Source of the DNA: Laccaria trichodermophora
Taxonomy: Eukaryota; Basidiomycota; Agaricomycetes; Agaricales; Hydnangiaceae
Length of the DNA: 64,000 nt
Assembly (NCBI GenBank): GCA_018417955.1
Contig: JACTVC010000003.1
Location: forward strand, 1,922,001 to 1,986,000
Reading direction: 5' to 3'
The position numbers were made by a program, and so were the translations under genes. Position 1 is the first letter of the stretch. Each line of letters opens with the position of its first letter. Positions 11,814 through 23,598 of this stretch are shown in pieces. The notes under the pieces are model-generated. The model saw only the letters and a list, made by a program, of their open reading frames with translations, was not told where the DNA came from and searched no databases.

Positions 11814-14246
11814 CTATAGTAATTGACTGACAGACCTCCCACCAATGGCACAGGTCGAAGAAACGATGGCAGAAACTGAGCTCAAGCTGCCACCATTCAC
11901 GATGTCCAAAGTCCATCTGCCTTGTAACTTCCGATACATCTCCTTGAAACCATCGAGAGAACCTTTTTCCTGGAAAAATAGCAATGAGATGGTATACCCT
12001 TCTTGAACGAGCCGGTAAGGAGCTTCTTGTAATTCAACTCGAAATTTCACCGATTTTGGGATGTTCGAGACGTTGTAGGGGTCCTTGACCTCCGTGGTAT
12101 TCAGTCGGCATCTGAGAACGCCAAGTCGACCATTGTCCTCGATTGAGACTAAGATGTTCAGGCTCATAAGGAGTCGTCGGCATTCGCTCTGAGTGGTCTC
12201 GACATCGTACTTGGATTGTAGTGTGTAAGGCGTTTGTTTGAATTTAAAGACGTTGTCCAACCATCTGCGTTTCGGAGGGGAATCTGTGAAAGACGATCCT
12301 GCTTCGGAAAATAACGGCGAGATGGGCGATGAGAATCTTTTTTTGCGGAGTTTTGACGACTTTCTCCCTATCGGTTCGACAATTTTGATTCGTAATTCTC
12401 GTGAGGCTTGTTTTGCATGGTGACCCAATGAGTTACGTTTTGACGTTGTGATGCTATCGTCAGGGACGTCATTCTCCTTGTCGTTCGAATTTCTGATCGT
12501 TGGGTGTTGTAACCGAGTTTTTCTCCGAATAGTCAGTGGTTTCGTCTCATTCTGAACGACCTCGACGAGTCGATGGGGATCGCCAGCAAGCTCTTGTTGA
12601 TACACGTATCCATCCACGACGAAATGGGAATTTAGATAGGCTTCTGCGTTCGCCGAGTGGAGAACATCAGGCTGTTGAGCGACAATCCTAGAAGCGACAT
12701 CTAGATCTGGTGAACCAACCTGGAGTGCATTGAGATGGGAGACGATCTGATGGAAGAAATTTTGTATCTTGCTATCCTGTAACTCGGGAACGGTCAAAGG
12801 CGGTAGGTTCAAAGTTTCCCAGAGAGGAGAAGTCGGTGATAAACTTGGATGCGAAGTAGATGGCGAGTGAGTAGAAGCAATTATATTTGGAGTAAGAGGC
12901 AGGGCCTTCCTTTGACTTGGCTGATGTTCTATCGATCCTGACAGGGAAGGTTGACAGCGTTGGTGACCAGATGCTCGCCGGGGGGTGGGCGGTCCATCTC
13001 GAGGGGGTATGCAGGCCGGAGAGCGGTTTCGTTTTCTTCGGGCCTGTTTGATTTTTCTGCGTTCTAGCCTGGCGAGTTCTTCCTCCTCTTCAGCGCGAAT
13101 TTCCAAGTGTTTCCCGCGGTAATCGAGGAGCATGTGATAAATGCCTTTTTGCCAGTTCCGCTCATTGTTCATCAAGCTCTCAACAATGTCATCTTCGGGA
13201 GTGCCATGCCAGAGGGTACGCAGGTTTGCAAATATGTCAGTGTCAATCATATCGAGGCTGGCAATAGGGCGCGCAATAGTATCCAAATCTGGGGCGACGT
13301 GACCGAAGGTCGCGGGTGCTTGAGACAAGAAAAACGGATGCTGAAGGATTTCAGGCATAGTGATTCGTTTGCTCGCGTCTTTGGAAAGCATGCGGCTCAA
13401 GAGATCCTTCGCATTGTCGTCAATGTCGATTGGCATTGCGAATCTTCCTATAATGATCTTTTCAAGCAAGGTGGGGCAGTCGTCATCATCGAAAGGCAGC
13501 CTTCCCGCTAGTAAGGCAAAAAGTATCACACCACAAGACCAGATGTCGGCTGCTGCGCCATTGTAAGCCTCTCCGTTGCAGATTTCTGGAGAAGCGTAGT
13601 GAGGACTGCCGCAAGATGTTCGAAGATCGACGCCCTTCGGGTCGGCTTGCCAGGCGGCCATACCAAAGTCAGCAATTTTGATTTTGAAGTCCTGGTCGAG
13701 GAGGATGTTTTCGGGCTTGAGATCCCTGTGAGCAATATTGAAACGGTGACAGTAATCCACGGCAATAATGATCTGTTGAAAGTAAGAGAGAGCTTCGCTA
13801 GTAGGCAGGCGGCCTTTGTTGCAGAGATATTCGAAGAGTTCTCCGCCTTGAACGTACTCCAGAATAAGATACAGATCGGTGGATGTCTCCCAGACGTCAT
13901 AGAGCCGCATGATATTCGGATGGTCGATCAACTTCATGACGACAATTTCTCGTTCGACTGAGAGTTGCCTGTGCTCTGCCTCGTCAGCCAATTTATTGAG
14001 TGACGTCCGTGAAGCCAAAGAGGTTTTAGAGATAATCTTTATAGCGGCATACTGGCCTGTTGTTGAGTGCCGTGCGACTCTAACACGCCCTATTCAGAAG
14101 CCGCATCAAACAAGCTATTTGAGGACGAATGGTGAAGAAAATGCACCAGAGCTGCCCTTCCCAATCGTTCTCCCAACCCTCCAGAGACCAATCATCTTTG
14201 GATCGTGTGTGGATTTACTGTGGAATGGTGATTTGGTGTCAGTCAT
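11814..14246 (-). CDS. Gin4/Hsl1-type (Nim1-family) Ser/Thr protein kinase
   Basis: Kinase of the septin-associated group that controls morphogenesis and the G2/M switch. Exons on the minus strand are 14246-14147 and 14089-11814, 791 residues. The first exon ends inside the glycine loop (GRTIGKGSSG, completed by RVRVARHS after a 57-nt intron). Further landmarks are AIKIISK, HRDLKPEN, ADFGMAAW, SCGSPHYASPE and DIWSCGVILFALLAG. The C-terminal segment with KFRVELQ and FFQEKGSLDGFKEMYRKLQ resembles a KA1-like membrane-binding module of Gin4/Hsl1 kinases. The start at 14246 was preferred because the upstream in-frame codon is TTG. It shares a 180-bp divergent promoter with LIG4. Confidence 0.85.
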
Positions 14247-14426
14247 GGTAAGAGTAAGATCCAAGTAAGATAGTGGTGAGTAAGAACCGAGGACGAACTG
14301 TTTTTGCACAGACGTGGCTGACCAGATCAAAAGCCAAACCTGTGCAAAGAACGCGTCTGCAATGAGTCACGAGGCTGTGACCAAACCAACCTAAGCTACT
14401 CTCATCTGTACAAGCACTAAATTAAG
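14247..14426. promoter_or_regulatory. Divergent promoter, kinase / LIG4
   Basis: Only 180 bases separate the start codons of the Gin4/Hsl1-type kinase (minus) and DNA ligase IV (plus). Both 5' UTRs and promoters must be contained here. No specific binding site was recognised. Confidence 0.5.
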
Positions 14427-17400
14427 ATGATGCAACCAACTCCTGCTCCATCTTCCGCCCCAAATTCTCCAGAACGGAAACTTGAGCCCTTAGCAGAGTC
14501 GCAGACATATCCTGCGCCCCCTCAGAATGTTGGAAGTGCACCTTTTGGAGTTCTTGTTGGTCTCTTTAACAAGCTTCAAGTTGAAAGGAAACAGGACAGA
14601 CGGAGGAAGTTAATCGAGGCGTGGTTCAATGTGCACCGCTATTCTGTTATGAAGCGCCAGTCAAACTGATGATTTCGTCCATAGCACTGGCGTGAGGAGA
14701 AAGGATACGATCTTTATCCCGTCTTGCGTTTGATTCTACCTCAGGTTCGTTAGATTTACTGTTCTTCTATTCTTCATCATTTTTTCCCTCCAGAAAGACC
14801 GAGAACGTGCTGTCTATGGCTTGAAAGAGAAAAATCTTGCGAAAACCTACATTAAGTTGATTCCCTTGGGCATGCGAGATCCTGATGCCATCCGCCTTTT
14901 GAACTGGAAGAAACCAACTGAGCGAGATGTGTGTTGTCCTGTCTTCCGACTGGCTGTAGTTCACAGTAATCTTCATATAGAAAACCTCAGGAGACTTTCC
15001 GACTGTTCTGTACGAGGTCGTTAGCAAGCGGTCCTCCGTTATTGAGGGATCTTTGTCTATCGACGAGTTGAATGACACCCTTGACGAGCTGGCTAAAAAT
15101 ATGGGCAAACAGTATGACCTGAATTTTCCAGAGTGCCAATATGTTGATGTTTCTCCAGAGATATACAGTCGGGGATCTTGCGACGGGTATACAACCGTTC
15201 GACGGCCGAGGAGCAGCGCTGGATCGTTCGTATTATATTGAAAGGTCCTTCATCTTTTTCATCTTGAAAGTAGTAGATTTTTACGCTTACTTTTTTGCAG
15301 ATATGATCATATCTGTAAAGGAGACCACTATTTTTTCAGTGTTTCACCCAGATGCTCAGGACCTATACAATACCTGTTCCGATCTCAAAAAGATTGCATG
15401 GGAACTTTGGGATCCTTCTTTCAGGCTCAACGCGGAAGTAGGCCACCTTTTAATTGCTTCATCTCAGACTTGCGACAACTTGACCAGGATAAAGCAGTCC
15501 AGCTATTTCATGCTTTCGCGCCAATGCTGTGTAAGCGTCCAACCAAGAAGATCGAAGAAACTGTCCGAGAAATGAGTGGTTCCGAATTCTTTATAGAGGA
15601 GAAACTCGACGGAGAGAGGATGCAACTGCACAAGAGAGGCAACGAATATTTATATTTTTCTCGGTCTGTCATTTTTTCACTTTTAGGTCACCACTCTCAA
15701 TTAGTCTCAGGAAAGGAAAGGATTACACATATCTGTATGGGAAACACGTTGGCACCGGAAGCTTGACTCCGTTTATAGACAAGGCCTTTGATCCTCGAGT
15801 GGACGAGTGAGCCCTCTATTTTCAATCTCAATACATATTCTCACAGGTCTTCAGCATAATTTTAGACGGTGAAATGCTAGTTTGGGATCCCGTGTCTGAG
15901 CGTAATCTACCGTTCGGGACATTGAAGACGGCAGCACTCGGTTGGTTGAGTTGAGCTATTCTCCTCTTTCTCTTTGCTCATCGTTTCGTAGACAAGTCCA
16001 AGAAAGAGCACAACCCGCGCCCTTGTTGTAAGTGATCGTTTATATGACTCTCCTGTCACATACTACCCTTTGAATAGTCAAAGTTTTTGACCTTTTGTAT
16101 CTGAACGGTCAATCCCTTCTCCAGAAGTCGACAGCTTTTCGAAAAAAGAATATGCGAAACTGCCTCAAGGAGATCACTGGAAGAATTGAATATGCGGTCG
16201 ACTACAAAGGCACTACCGCGAAAGACATTCGAAAAAGAATGGACGAAGTAATGGCTAACCGCGGTGAGGGCTTGGTTATCAAACATCCGCTATCCAATTA
16301 CGTTTTGAATGGAAGGAATATGGATTGGATCAAGGTGCACCTGGCCTTTCTTTCTTTGAAAGTCAATTATTGATGTGGACCATCAGGTGAAACCCGAATA
16401 TATGGTGCGCCTTTCCCTCTGTTTATTTCCGGAAGAATTTTGAGATTTGAGTAGGATAATATGGGAGAAACGGTTGATGTTCTCGTTGTTGGTAGGTCAC
16501 AGCTTGTTGTGGAGATCTTTTTGACCCTCGCCATCTCTCAGCCGGAAACTATGGAAGTGGAAAGCGTGGTGGAGGCGTCTCAACGCTCATCTGTGCTGTC
16601 TTGGATGACCGTCGAGCAAACGAGGATGACGAAGAGCCAAAGTAAGAGGAACTTGACGACCCTTCAAGATAAAGGCGTGACGAACATCTTTAGATACAGC
16701 ACCTTTGTTCGTATCGGTTCTGGGCTGTCCTTCGCCGACTACGTTTGGGTGAGAGATAAACCATGGAAGGTGTGGGATCCAAAGCATCCCCCCGAATTCC
16801 TTCAGACTGCCAAGCGGACTCATGAAGACAAGGGAGACGTCTATCTAGAACCGGAGGAGTACGTTAGTTTAAGAGCGATGAACATCCTCCACTGACATCA
16901 TTTCAAGTTCATTTATACTCAAAGTCAAAGCTGCTGAGATCACGCCGTCAGGTGCGAGCAAATCTGCATTGATCTGAGTGACGATGTCATTTTTTTCTCT
17001 AGATCAGTACCATATGGGCTTTACGATGCGATTCCCCCGTGCCTTATCCATCCGAGACGACTTGAGCATTGCAGATTGCATGACTGCCACAGGTTGGTGA
17101 TCTCCGCTTGCCTTTCTTTTTGTAAAATTCACACGCAGTTCAGCCGTCTTCGAAAGCCTGCGATCGGAGAAGAAGCGCAAAATGGAGAGTGACGCGGGGT
17201 ATGGATTGGATGAAAAGCCCCACGGGAAACTTCTCTGCTGACTCACCTTTTGTAGAGTATCCTCCAAGAAACGCAAAACAACAGCGAAAAAAGTAATGAT
17301 AACAACTTGATATCCCTTTCTTCATCAAGTTTTCATTCCTATGTTTAGGCAACCGTCCTCCCAGCATATAAGGGCCCAAACTTGAAGGGTGTTCGAGTAA

Positions 17401-18904
17401 AGACGGATATCCTGGAAGGGTTAAAGTTTGGCGAGCTCCTTGCTTCCTGCTCCATCTCTCAGGTGCTTATACGCCTTACTCCAGTGGTTATGTCGGATCC
17501 TAAATCCAGAACGGGTGAAGAAGAAAGGAAAGCACTGATGAAACTGTATTCTACTCTCTTCCGTCATCGCTCACGACTTACAAGTTGCATTTCAGAATTC
17601 ACGCCAACGGCGGATCCTGTGCCCAAGTTGCCAATAATCAGCCAGAACTGTTCATTGTATATGAGGGCAATACCATTCGTGAGTGTTGAGCTATCACTGA
17701 ACGTACCTTGAGTGCTGACGTCGCCTTAGCGTATGACCTGAAGCTGCTGATCGACAAGAATGTGTACGATGTGATAAAGCCAAACTGGATCACAGATTCA
17801 GTGGCTCTGGGCGAGCCTGCTCCCTTGCGCAAAAAGTTAGTCGACATCAAAGCTGTTGCATTACGCTCAGTTTCTCAGAGAGCTTTAGATATTTCTTTCA
17901 TGCGACGGACGAGCGCGCATCGACGGATGGGTACATGCAGGAGGAAGAAGACCAGGCCTTCGAAGCACCCACGCCCAGAGAAGACCCGAGTGCGAAGCTG
18001 GAGGAGGAAATGGTTCCAAAAGCTGAGGAACAAGAATATGACATTGATCCTTCGTTGGCAGATTGGCTCAAGATTGATGATAAGAATGAAAATGTTCATG
18101 CAGAGGTCAAGGAAGAACAGGATGATTATTCCGCAACTGACGACGATTCCGACAACGCTGACGTCTTGGAACCGGAAGAGGTGGACCTGGATGACTGGCA
18201 CAAAGTGGAATCCGCGGATGAGCCTTCTGTCGTAGCTTCTGCAGCTACAGGAAGTAAATCACTGTCTACCGTCAGTTCCACTGCCTTTGAGTCGGAGTAT
18301 CTGTTGATTTGTTATAGGACGTGAAGATGGGAGAAACGGAGGCCGCCATGGAGTACGACCAAGATCTTATCTTTAAGCATCTGTGAGTCTACAGTCAATA
18401 CCAGTGTGACGATGGGTGATGATGAACTTTTGAAAGATGTTTCTACCTCGACTCTCCAGAAAACGCTCAGCGAAACAAGATGATCGTGAAAACCAGATAC
18501 GAAAAGGATATCAAGCAAAGGTATATTGTGGTCCTCCGTGTGTGCATTGAGCCAGTGACTGATTGTGCACCCCCAGCTTTGTCGACCTCTCAAAAGTGAT
18601 CACCGATAACGGGGGAAAGATTGTCGACCTCGACGAACCGAAGCTGACACATATCATTATCGACAAGAGGGACGACAGTCGCCGCTTGGAGCTCATGAAG
18701 CGCACATCGAAGTAAGAGGCCGTCGAATGCTGCAAGGGACTGTGCTGACATTTTACAAGGCCACGAAGACGACGTATGATCATATCGGAGTACGTGCAAG
18801 CATGCTTGGACGAAGGGACGCTTCTTGACGAAGATGGTACGTGTTAGTTTCTGGGAAAACTGACGAGGGTGTCTAACGTAGGTTTATTAGATTTTTCGCC
18901 TTGA
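14427..18904 (+). CDS. LIG4: DNA ligase IV
   Basis: ATP-dependent ligase of non-homologous end joining, acting with Xrcc4/Lif1. I resolve 29 exons: 14427-14630, 14685-14744, 14794-14928, 14981-15111, 15159-15244, 15301-15437, 15488-15663, 15711-15806, 15855-15940, 15992-16027, 16078-16334, 16387-16404, 16455-16491, 16542-16641, 16694-16858, 16908-16951, 17003-17092, 17144-17198, 17256-17292, 17349-17430, 17485-17545, 17596-17678, 17730-17835, 17889-18270, 18318-18382, 18437-18520, 18577-18711, 18760-18836, 18891-18904; 1012 residues. The active-site motif is EEKLDGERM (Lys about 290); later motifs are [17 protein letters not shown] and MDWIKVKPEYM. Two BRCT domains follow. One intron (17431-17484) is GC-AG. 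The end LLDEDDFSP* is one of two possible last exons; the other acceptor, near 18914, would add a longer hydrophobic tail. Confidence 0.92.
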
Positions 18905-19227
18905 TTTCTTGTAGTGTACGATGACGGAGTGTATGATATATTATTGATGCCATTGTTATTCATTGTTTCGTGATGGACAATTTGCCGCCCAAATCTGGGA
19001 TCTGAGCTTTACGCCATTTCTACGCCGCCGTTACTTTTCAATTCTGCCACGCTCAGCGTTCAGAGTCTCCCTTGTTCCTCTTTATCCTCTCTTTTTTCAC
19101 GGCTGCCTCAAGCCTGCCTGTTGAGATACCTATTTTCACTTAGCAGTGTTTACACTCATTTCAAAATCCCCCCCCTTGTACTACGACTTTCCTCATCGCC
19201 CTCTTCACTCTGAACGTTGCCCTCGCC
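18905..19227 (+). promoter_or_regulatory. Upstream region of the forkhead gene
   Basis: These 323 bases hold the LIG4 3' UTR and the promoter of the forkhead factor. The last 200 bases are rich in C/T tracts (a run of eight C near 19168), as often seen before fungal start codons. No gene was seen. Confidence 0.4.
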
Positions 19228-22137
19228 ATGGCAGACCCACAAGTCTCTCCCATATCTCAGCTCCTTCACACCCTTGGAATAACTCGCGAAGACTTGAACA
19301 AGCGCAGTGACCAGATGCGTCAGTTCCTCACCGCCGATAATGCCCTGGCTTCACGCGTCACCGAAGGCGAAAGCGGTCGCAGATCGAGGTCAAGCTCAGA
19401 TTTACGCCCGAATTCAAGATCCACGACCTCCAGTAGCGCTTTGTCGCGCTCATTGTCCCGTGGAAGCACCAGTTCCTTGCGAGACGCTACCCCACCAGCT
19501 ACCCCCATCAAATCTGAACCTCACGAAGGCGGCCTCCCCCACCGCCACTTCGACAACATGGAGATGGTCATAGCAAGGCAGAGGCGTCAGAGTCGAAGAG
19601 AAAAGAAAAGCCGGAGGGAAAGAGAACGCGACTTGTCGAGCAGAGGTGCCATGCCACACCCACCTTCCCCCTCACCTAGTAACGCGTCTCAATCTGGCCT
19701 TAACCTGGATACCTTTATGCAATCACGCGACAACCACCGTGGGCCTATTCCTGGCGTTGATTCTGCTTCTCAGGAAAAGGTAAGCCGACGCGTTCGACGC
19801 GTCTGATACCACTGATCTCATAATTGCTAGGTGGCCGACCCTCCGCCAGTAACACCTCAGAAGAACAAATACTACCGTGATCATACCATTGCTACTGGCC
19901 ATTCACAGCCCTCAAAGGTAACGATCGATATCATACCCTTTGAGACACTCTGACGTCCATTGAAGGAGGTCGCTTGTAAAACTGAGACACCCACTCCAAC
20001 TCGCCCTGCGGTCTTTCAGACCCAGCCAGCATACTATGGGTACCCGTATATGGCTTACCCTCACCTTCCCATGCCACACAGGAGCGCTCAAGCGAGTTCA
20101 TCTACTCTTCCCCTCACTCCGCAACCACACCGCACTCAAGCACTTTCGCGCAAGGCGGCCAGATCTCCTCTTCCCCCTTCTTCGCCGCCTGCTCCTTCTT
20201 CCCCACTTTCGTCTCCCTCGCGCAGAATCGTTAATTTGGTTTCCTCTCCTGGTCTGATGGAACCATTGCCTTCTGAGGACCAGTACGACAATCTTCCTTA
20301 TAAGCTCCCTCCAGGGCCGTACTCCCCGAACAAGCCAGACCTTTCTTACGCAGCTCTGGTTGGTCAGGCAATTCTCTCCTCGCCGGGACATCGTCTTACG
20401 CTTCAAGAGATTTACGACTGGATCACCATCGTGCATCCGTATTATAAACGTGGTGAAACGACGTGGATGAACAGCATCCGGCATGTTCTGAGTACGACCA
20501 TATGCTTCCGAAAAGTCCCTCGAGAAAGGGCAGTTGGTAGGACCTTGTGGGCGATCTGGGACGAAGATCTTGAGTGTTTCAAAGGCGGAGGCTTCAGAAA
20601 ACAACTTTGCAAAGATATCATCAATGGAATTGATGCAAAGGAGAAACAAGCGGGCAGCGCAAAGCCTAAAGCCAAATCCCGGAAGCGTGCGGATCAGGAC
20701 GACGATACGGAGACCAGAAAGACAAAACGGGCGAAGAAAGATCAATTTGTCTCGAGCACCATGATGGCCCCGCTCATAACCCATCCTTACTTTCCACCAA
20801 TGCGGCCCACACCTCACCATCAATCCTACTATGAGACTTGTCTATCCCAACACCAGACACTGCCTGCCGAGATTATATTTCCACCCCTGCCAGCTGCTGC
20901 TGCGTTTAATAGGGTGGTTTCAAATGTCATTCCTTCGACTTCTGCCTCAAATCCCCCATCAGGACCGTCCTCCATCAAAGAGGAGTCCGTTACCCGATCC
21001 TCGCCAGAATGCGTTGAAACGGATTCACGGTCCGACCCTCCTCCTTTCTCGATATCGTCTGCTTCGTCAGCCATATCTGTTCCAGGGCTTACACCAAACC
21101 GTAGCTCATTAACCCCCCCATCATCACTGCCTACGAGTGATGTAGAAATGGATATTCCTGGTAGTCATTCGGGCAATTTGTTCAAGATCGACGCTTCTAT
21201 AACTATCTCAGGATTGGATGACGATTTGGATATGGTTTCGCCAGCTTCTGGCCCAGGGGACGAGGATGACATCTTCAACGCTTCCTTGTTGGGACCTGTA
21301 CAGTTTTGGGGAGAATCGCCAAAAGGAGGCCTCTTACAACCGGGAATAGAGCTTCTGGATTTCAACGCTATGTCCGATGGTGAAGACACTAATTCTCCGT
21401 TACGGAAGAAGGGCGAAGGAAAGCAAGCGAATCGAAAGTCCAAGGTGCTTTCCTTATACCATGATACTTTTCACATTTCTCACATTTTTTCCAAGCAAAA
21501 GATTCTCCTCGCTGCGTCTCCTACCTTGAATCGGAGACCTAGTCCTTCCCAACTGTTGAAGATGGGAACACAACTCATTTCGAGTGATGTAGAGCGTTCA
21601 ACGACGACCCCTCCGTCCACCTCTATGATACCCTCCACTCCACCCCGCACTCGGCTTCAGATTTCTTCCATGCGGACCCCTATTTCACACAAGGGATTGC
21701 ATATGAGCCCTTCCGCAAGCTTGGCTCATTACAAATCGAATCTCGACCCACCACCTATCATGTCATACGGTGCTGGTCCGAGCAATGCGGGTAAAGAAGA
21801 GGCTCGCGTAGAAGACGAAGCTGATCCTATGCGCACCCCCCGAAAGCAAACGGGCACGAACGGCGCGGCGCCTGTGACACCGAAAAGATTGATGTTCTCC
21901 ACTGTTCTCGACGACTCACCTTTCCGTACCCCGTTCGGCTTCCGCACACCTGGCTCGCGTTCCATCCTTGATCCTCACGATCCGAGAACGGCATTAGATG
22001 ACGAACTCAATCGCATGAACGCTTATGATGACAGCCCAGCTGGGATATTCGGAAAGGGAACTGGGTCTCTTCTCTATGATAGTCCTGGCGCTGGATATCT
22101 AGACTCTCCGGGGAAATGGTCAAAATCGTGGTGGTAA
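19228..22137 (+). CDS. Forkhead (winged-helix) transcription factor
   Basis: DNA-binding regulator with a single forkhead domain. Exons are 19228-19779, 19831-19917 and 19966-22137, 936 residues if no further splice is made. The domain begins KPDLSYAALVGQAILSSPG and continues with LTLQEIYDWI, HPYYKRGETTWMNSIRHVLS and TLWAIWDED, which covers helices 1-3 and the first wing. A basic, nuclear-signal-like segment follows (KSRKRADQ, TKRAKKDQ). No FHA domain is present, so it is not a classic Fkh1/2. Many SP/TP sites in the long C-terminal part suggest CDK or MAPK input (inference). An in-frame segment 21445-21501 has GT-AG ends and intron-like composition; if removed the protein is 19 residues shorter. 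Confidence 0.88.
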
Positions 22138-22694
22138 CGATGCGCGCACTTTTATAATGATTATATGATTTTTGTCATGATTTATTTTTTCATTTTCACC
22201 ATCCCATCTTTATGACGTCCCTTCTAGCAGGCATGGTTATGGACGAACGCGATAGCAGATAACTGTTATTTATGAGCTGTTCTTTGGCGAACATTTCCCG
22301 TCTCTCGCTGTCTTAGCTGTCGTGTAAATATACGTACTCTCGGTCTACCGAATGATTGTTTCTCTTTTTTCTTTTCTTACAGAGCCTCACTGATAACAGT
22401 AAACGGTGATAAGAGATAGATAACAATTATATTGTATTATGAAGCTGTAGGAGCAAGGTAGAAAGAACTTCAAGCTTCAACTCTGCGCATGCAAGAGGTC
22501 CACTGAGTCCGCTTCAGAGAGCTGAATCATCAAGGTCTTGACAATGAGTTCATTATAGTTAAGAGGTAGCAAATTTACAAAGAGCCCTCTGAAACGTACG
22601 AAGAACCTGGATAATAACAAGATGTTAGTAAGGATAATCAACAAGACATTGCCAAAAGCCCCAAAAAAGATCAGACATCCAAAGGAAGGTCGTT
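22138..22694. other. Intergenic region downstream of the forkhead gene
   Basis: This 557-base stretch holds the forkhead 3' UTR and the 3' flank of the minus-strand small gene. A 78-codon hydrophobic minus-strand frame (22713-22477) exists but has no recognised homology and was not accepted as a gene. Confidence 0.35.
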
Positions 22695-22761
22695 TCAACT
22701 CGCATCGGGCCAACCCCCGCTTCCCGCCCAGCGCACACCACGAATGGCGGCCAAGAACTCC

Positions 22762-23431
22762 TCAATGCCTTTTGGGTTCAGCACGAGGAGGTGGAATATA
22801 GACGTTCCGCATTGGGGGAGTACTCCAAAGGAGGGCGCTAGAGTGGAAACTGCGAATGTGGTCGTTTATCATCATGGAGATGAGGCAGGAAGGTGGTGGT
22901 GTATAGAGATGACGAAAAGAGGCTCACATTTTTACCGTGGGTAGCTCCCGATGTCGCGCAAATCTGGTAAGAGTTGGCTAGGAAGACTGTCGAAGACATA
23001 CTCGCAAGGACCTAGCAGAAGAAGGGTGTATTAGCAATTGCAACAAACTGGTGAGAAGAACCGTAAAAGATCAGCTGGCTGTTCTTAGTATTTTATTATT
23101 ATTGGTTTCCCCATCGCCGTCATGCGGCTTTGGACGTTGGTGTGTGTTCGCATCATCTTATGAAAAACTAGAACCGGAAACTCACAATCATAAACTGTTG
23201 AAATTGCGAACCGCGTCGCGAAACAATAGATCAAGGAGGTGGTGAACGTCCTAGAGGAAGGGTAAAGTCAGCTCGGATGATAGAAAGAAATCCAGAAGAA
23301 AAAAAAATCAGAGGTGCAACTGTTTGGCATGTGCTCAACCAATCGTCAAAGCGTTGTGCTACGACTGGGGCGGCAACGAAATCATCGTGAAGTGAGAAGA
23401 TATGTGAACAAGATGTGAACTTACCAGGCAT
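22762..23431 (-). CDS. Small spliced gene, unknown function
   Basis: A tentative gene on the minus strand, not recognised. Proposed exons are 23431-23425, 23364-23321, 23250-23196, 23011-22936 and 22837-22762, giving a protein of about 85 residues. It reads MPVVAQRFDDWLSTC at the start, then LLDLLFRDAVRNF, then PCEYVFDSLPSQLLPDL, and ends NVYIPPPRAEPKRH with TGA. Support is the pattern of donor and acceptor sites that keeps one frame over five exons and a pyrimidine-rich third codon position. Weak points are donors GTTGCA and GTTTAT, and that a second frame is also open through the last two exons, ending at TGA 22697-22695. The first intron is in frame and could be retained. It diverges from SF3B1. 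Confidence 0.4.
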
Positions 23432-23598
23432 GTTGCGTGACGGTGAAGAAAATAAAAAAAAGTTTTGCTTCTTTATAGTAAATGTGGCGTGGGATTATTT
23501 TGTGAGGCTTTGTCATTGTGATTCTAGTCACGTCTTTCGACCAAACTCCTTCCTTGCCAACTAAACTCCTCACACTCCCTCTCTCGAATCGAGGTATA
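23432..23598. promoter_or_regulatory. Divergent promoter, small gene / SF3B1
   Basis: A 167-base region between two divergent start codons. It is A/T-rich near 23450-23515 and C/T-rich just before the SF3B1 start. A GTG at 23518 is in frame with SF3B1, but the first ATG is at 23599. Confidence 0.45.

Noticed and set aside
20098..20823. 241-codon antisense frame over the forkhead domain
   Set aside because: It overlaps the conserved DNA-binding domain and is rich in Arg, as expected for a shadow frame.
22477..22713. 78-codon hydrophobic minus-strand frame
   Set aside because: Hydrophobic composition follows from A/T-rich DNA; it overlaps the alternative 3' end of the small gene and has no recognised homology.
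23518..23598. Upstream GTG-initiated extension of SF3B1
   Set aside because: No ATG is present, the family N-terminus begins near the ATG at 23599, and the stretch lies in the promoter.
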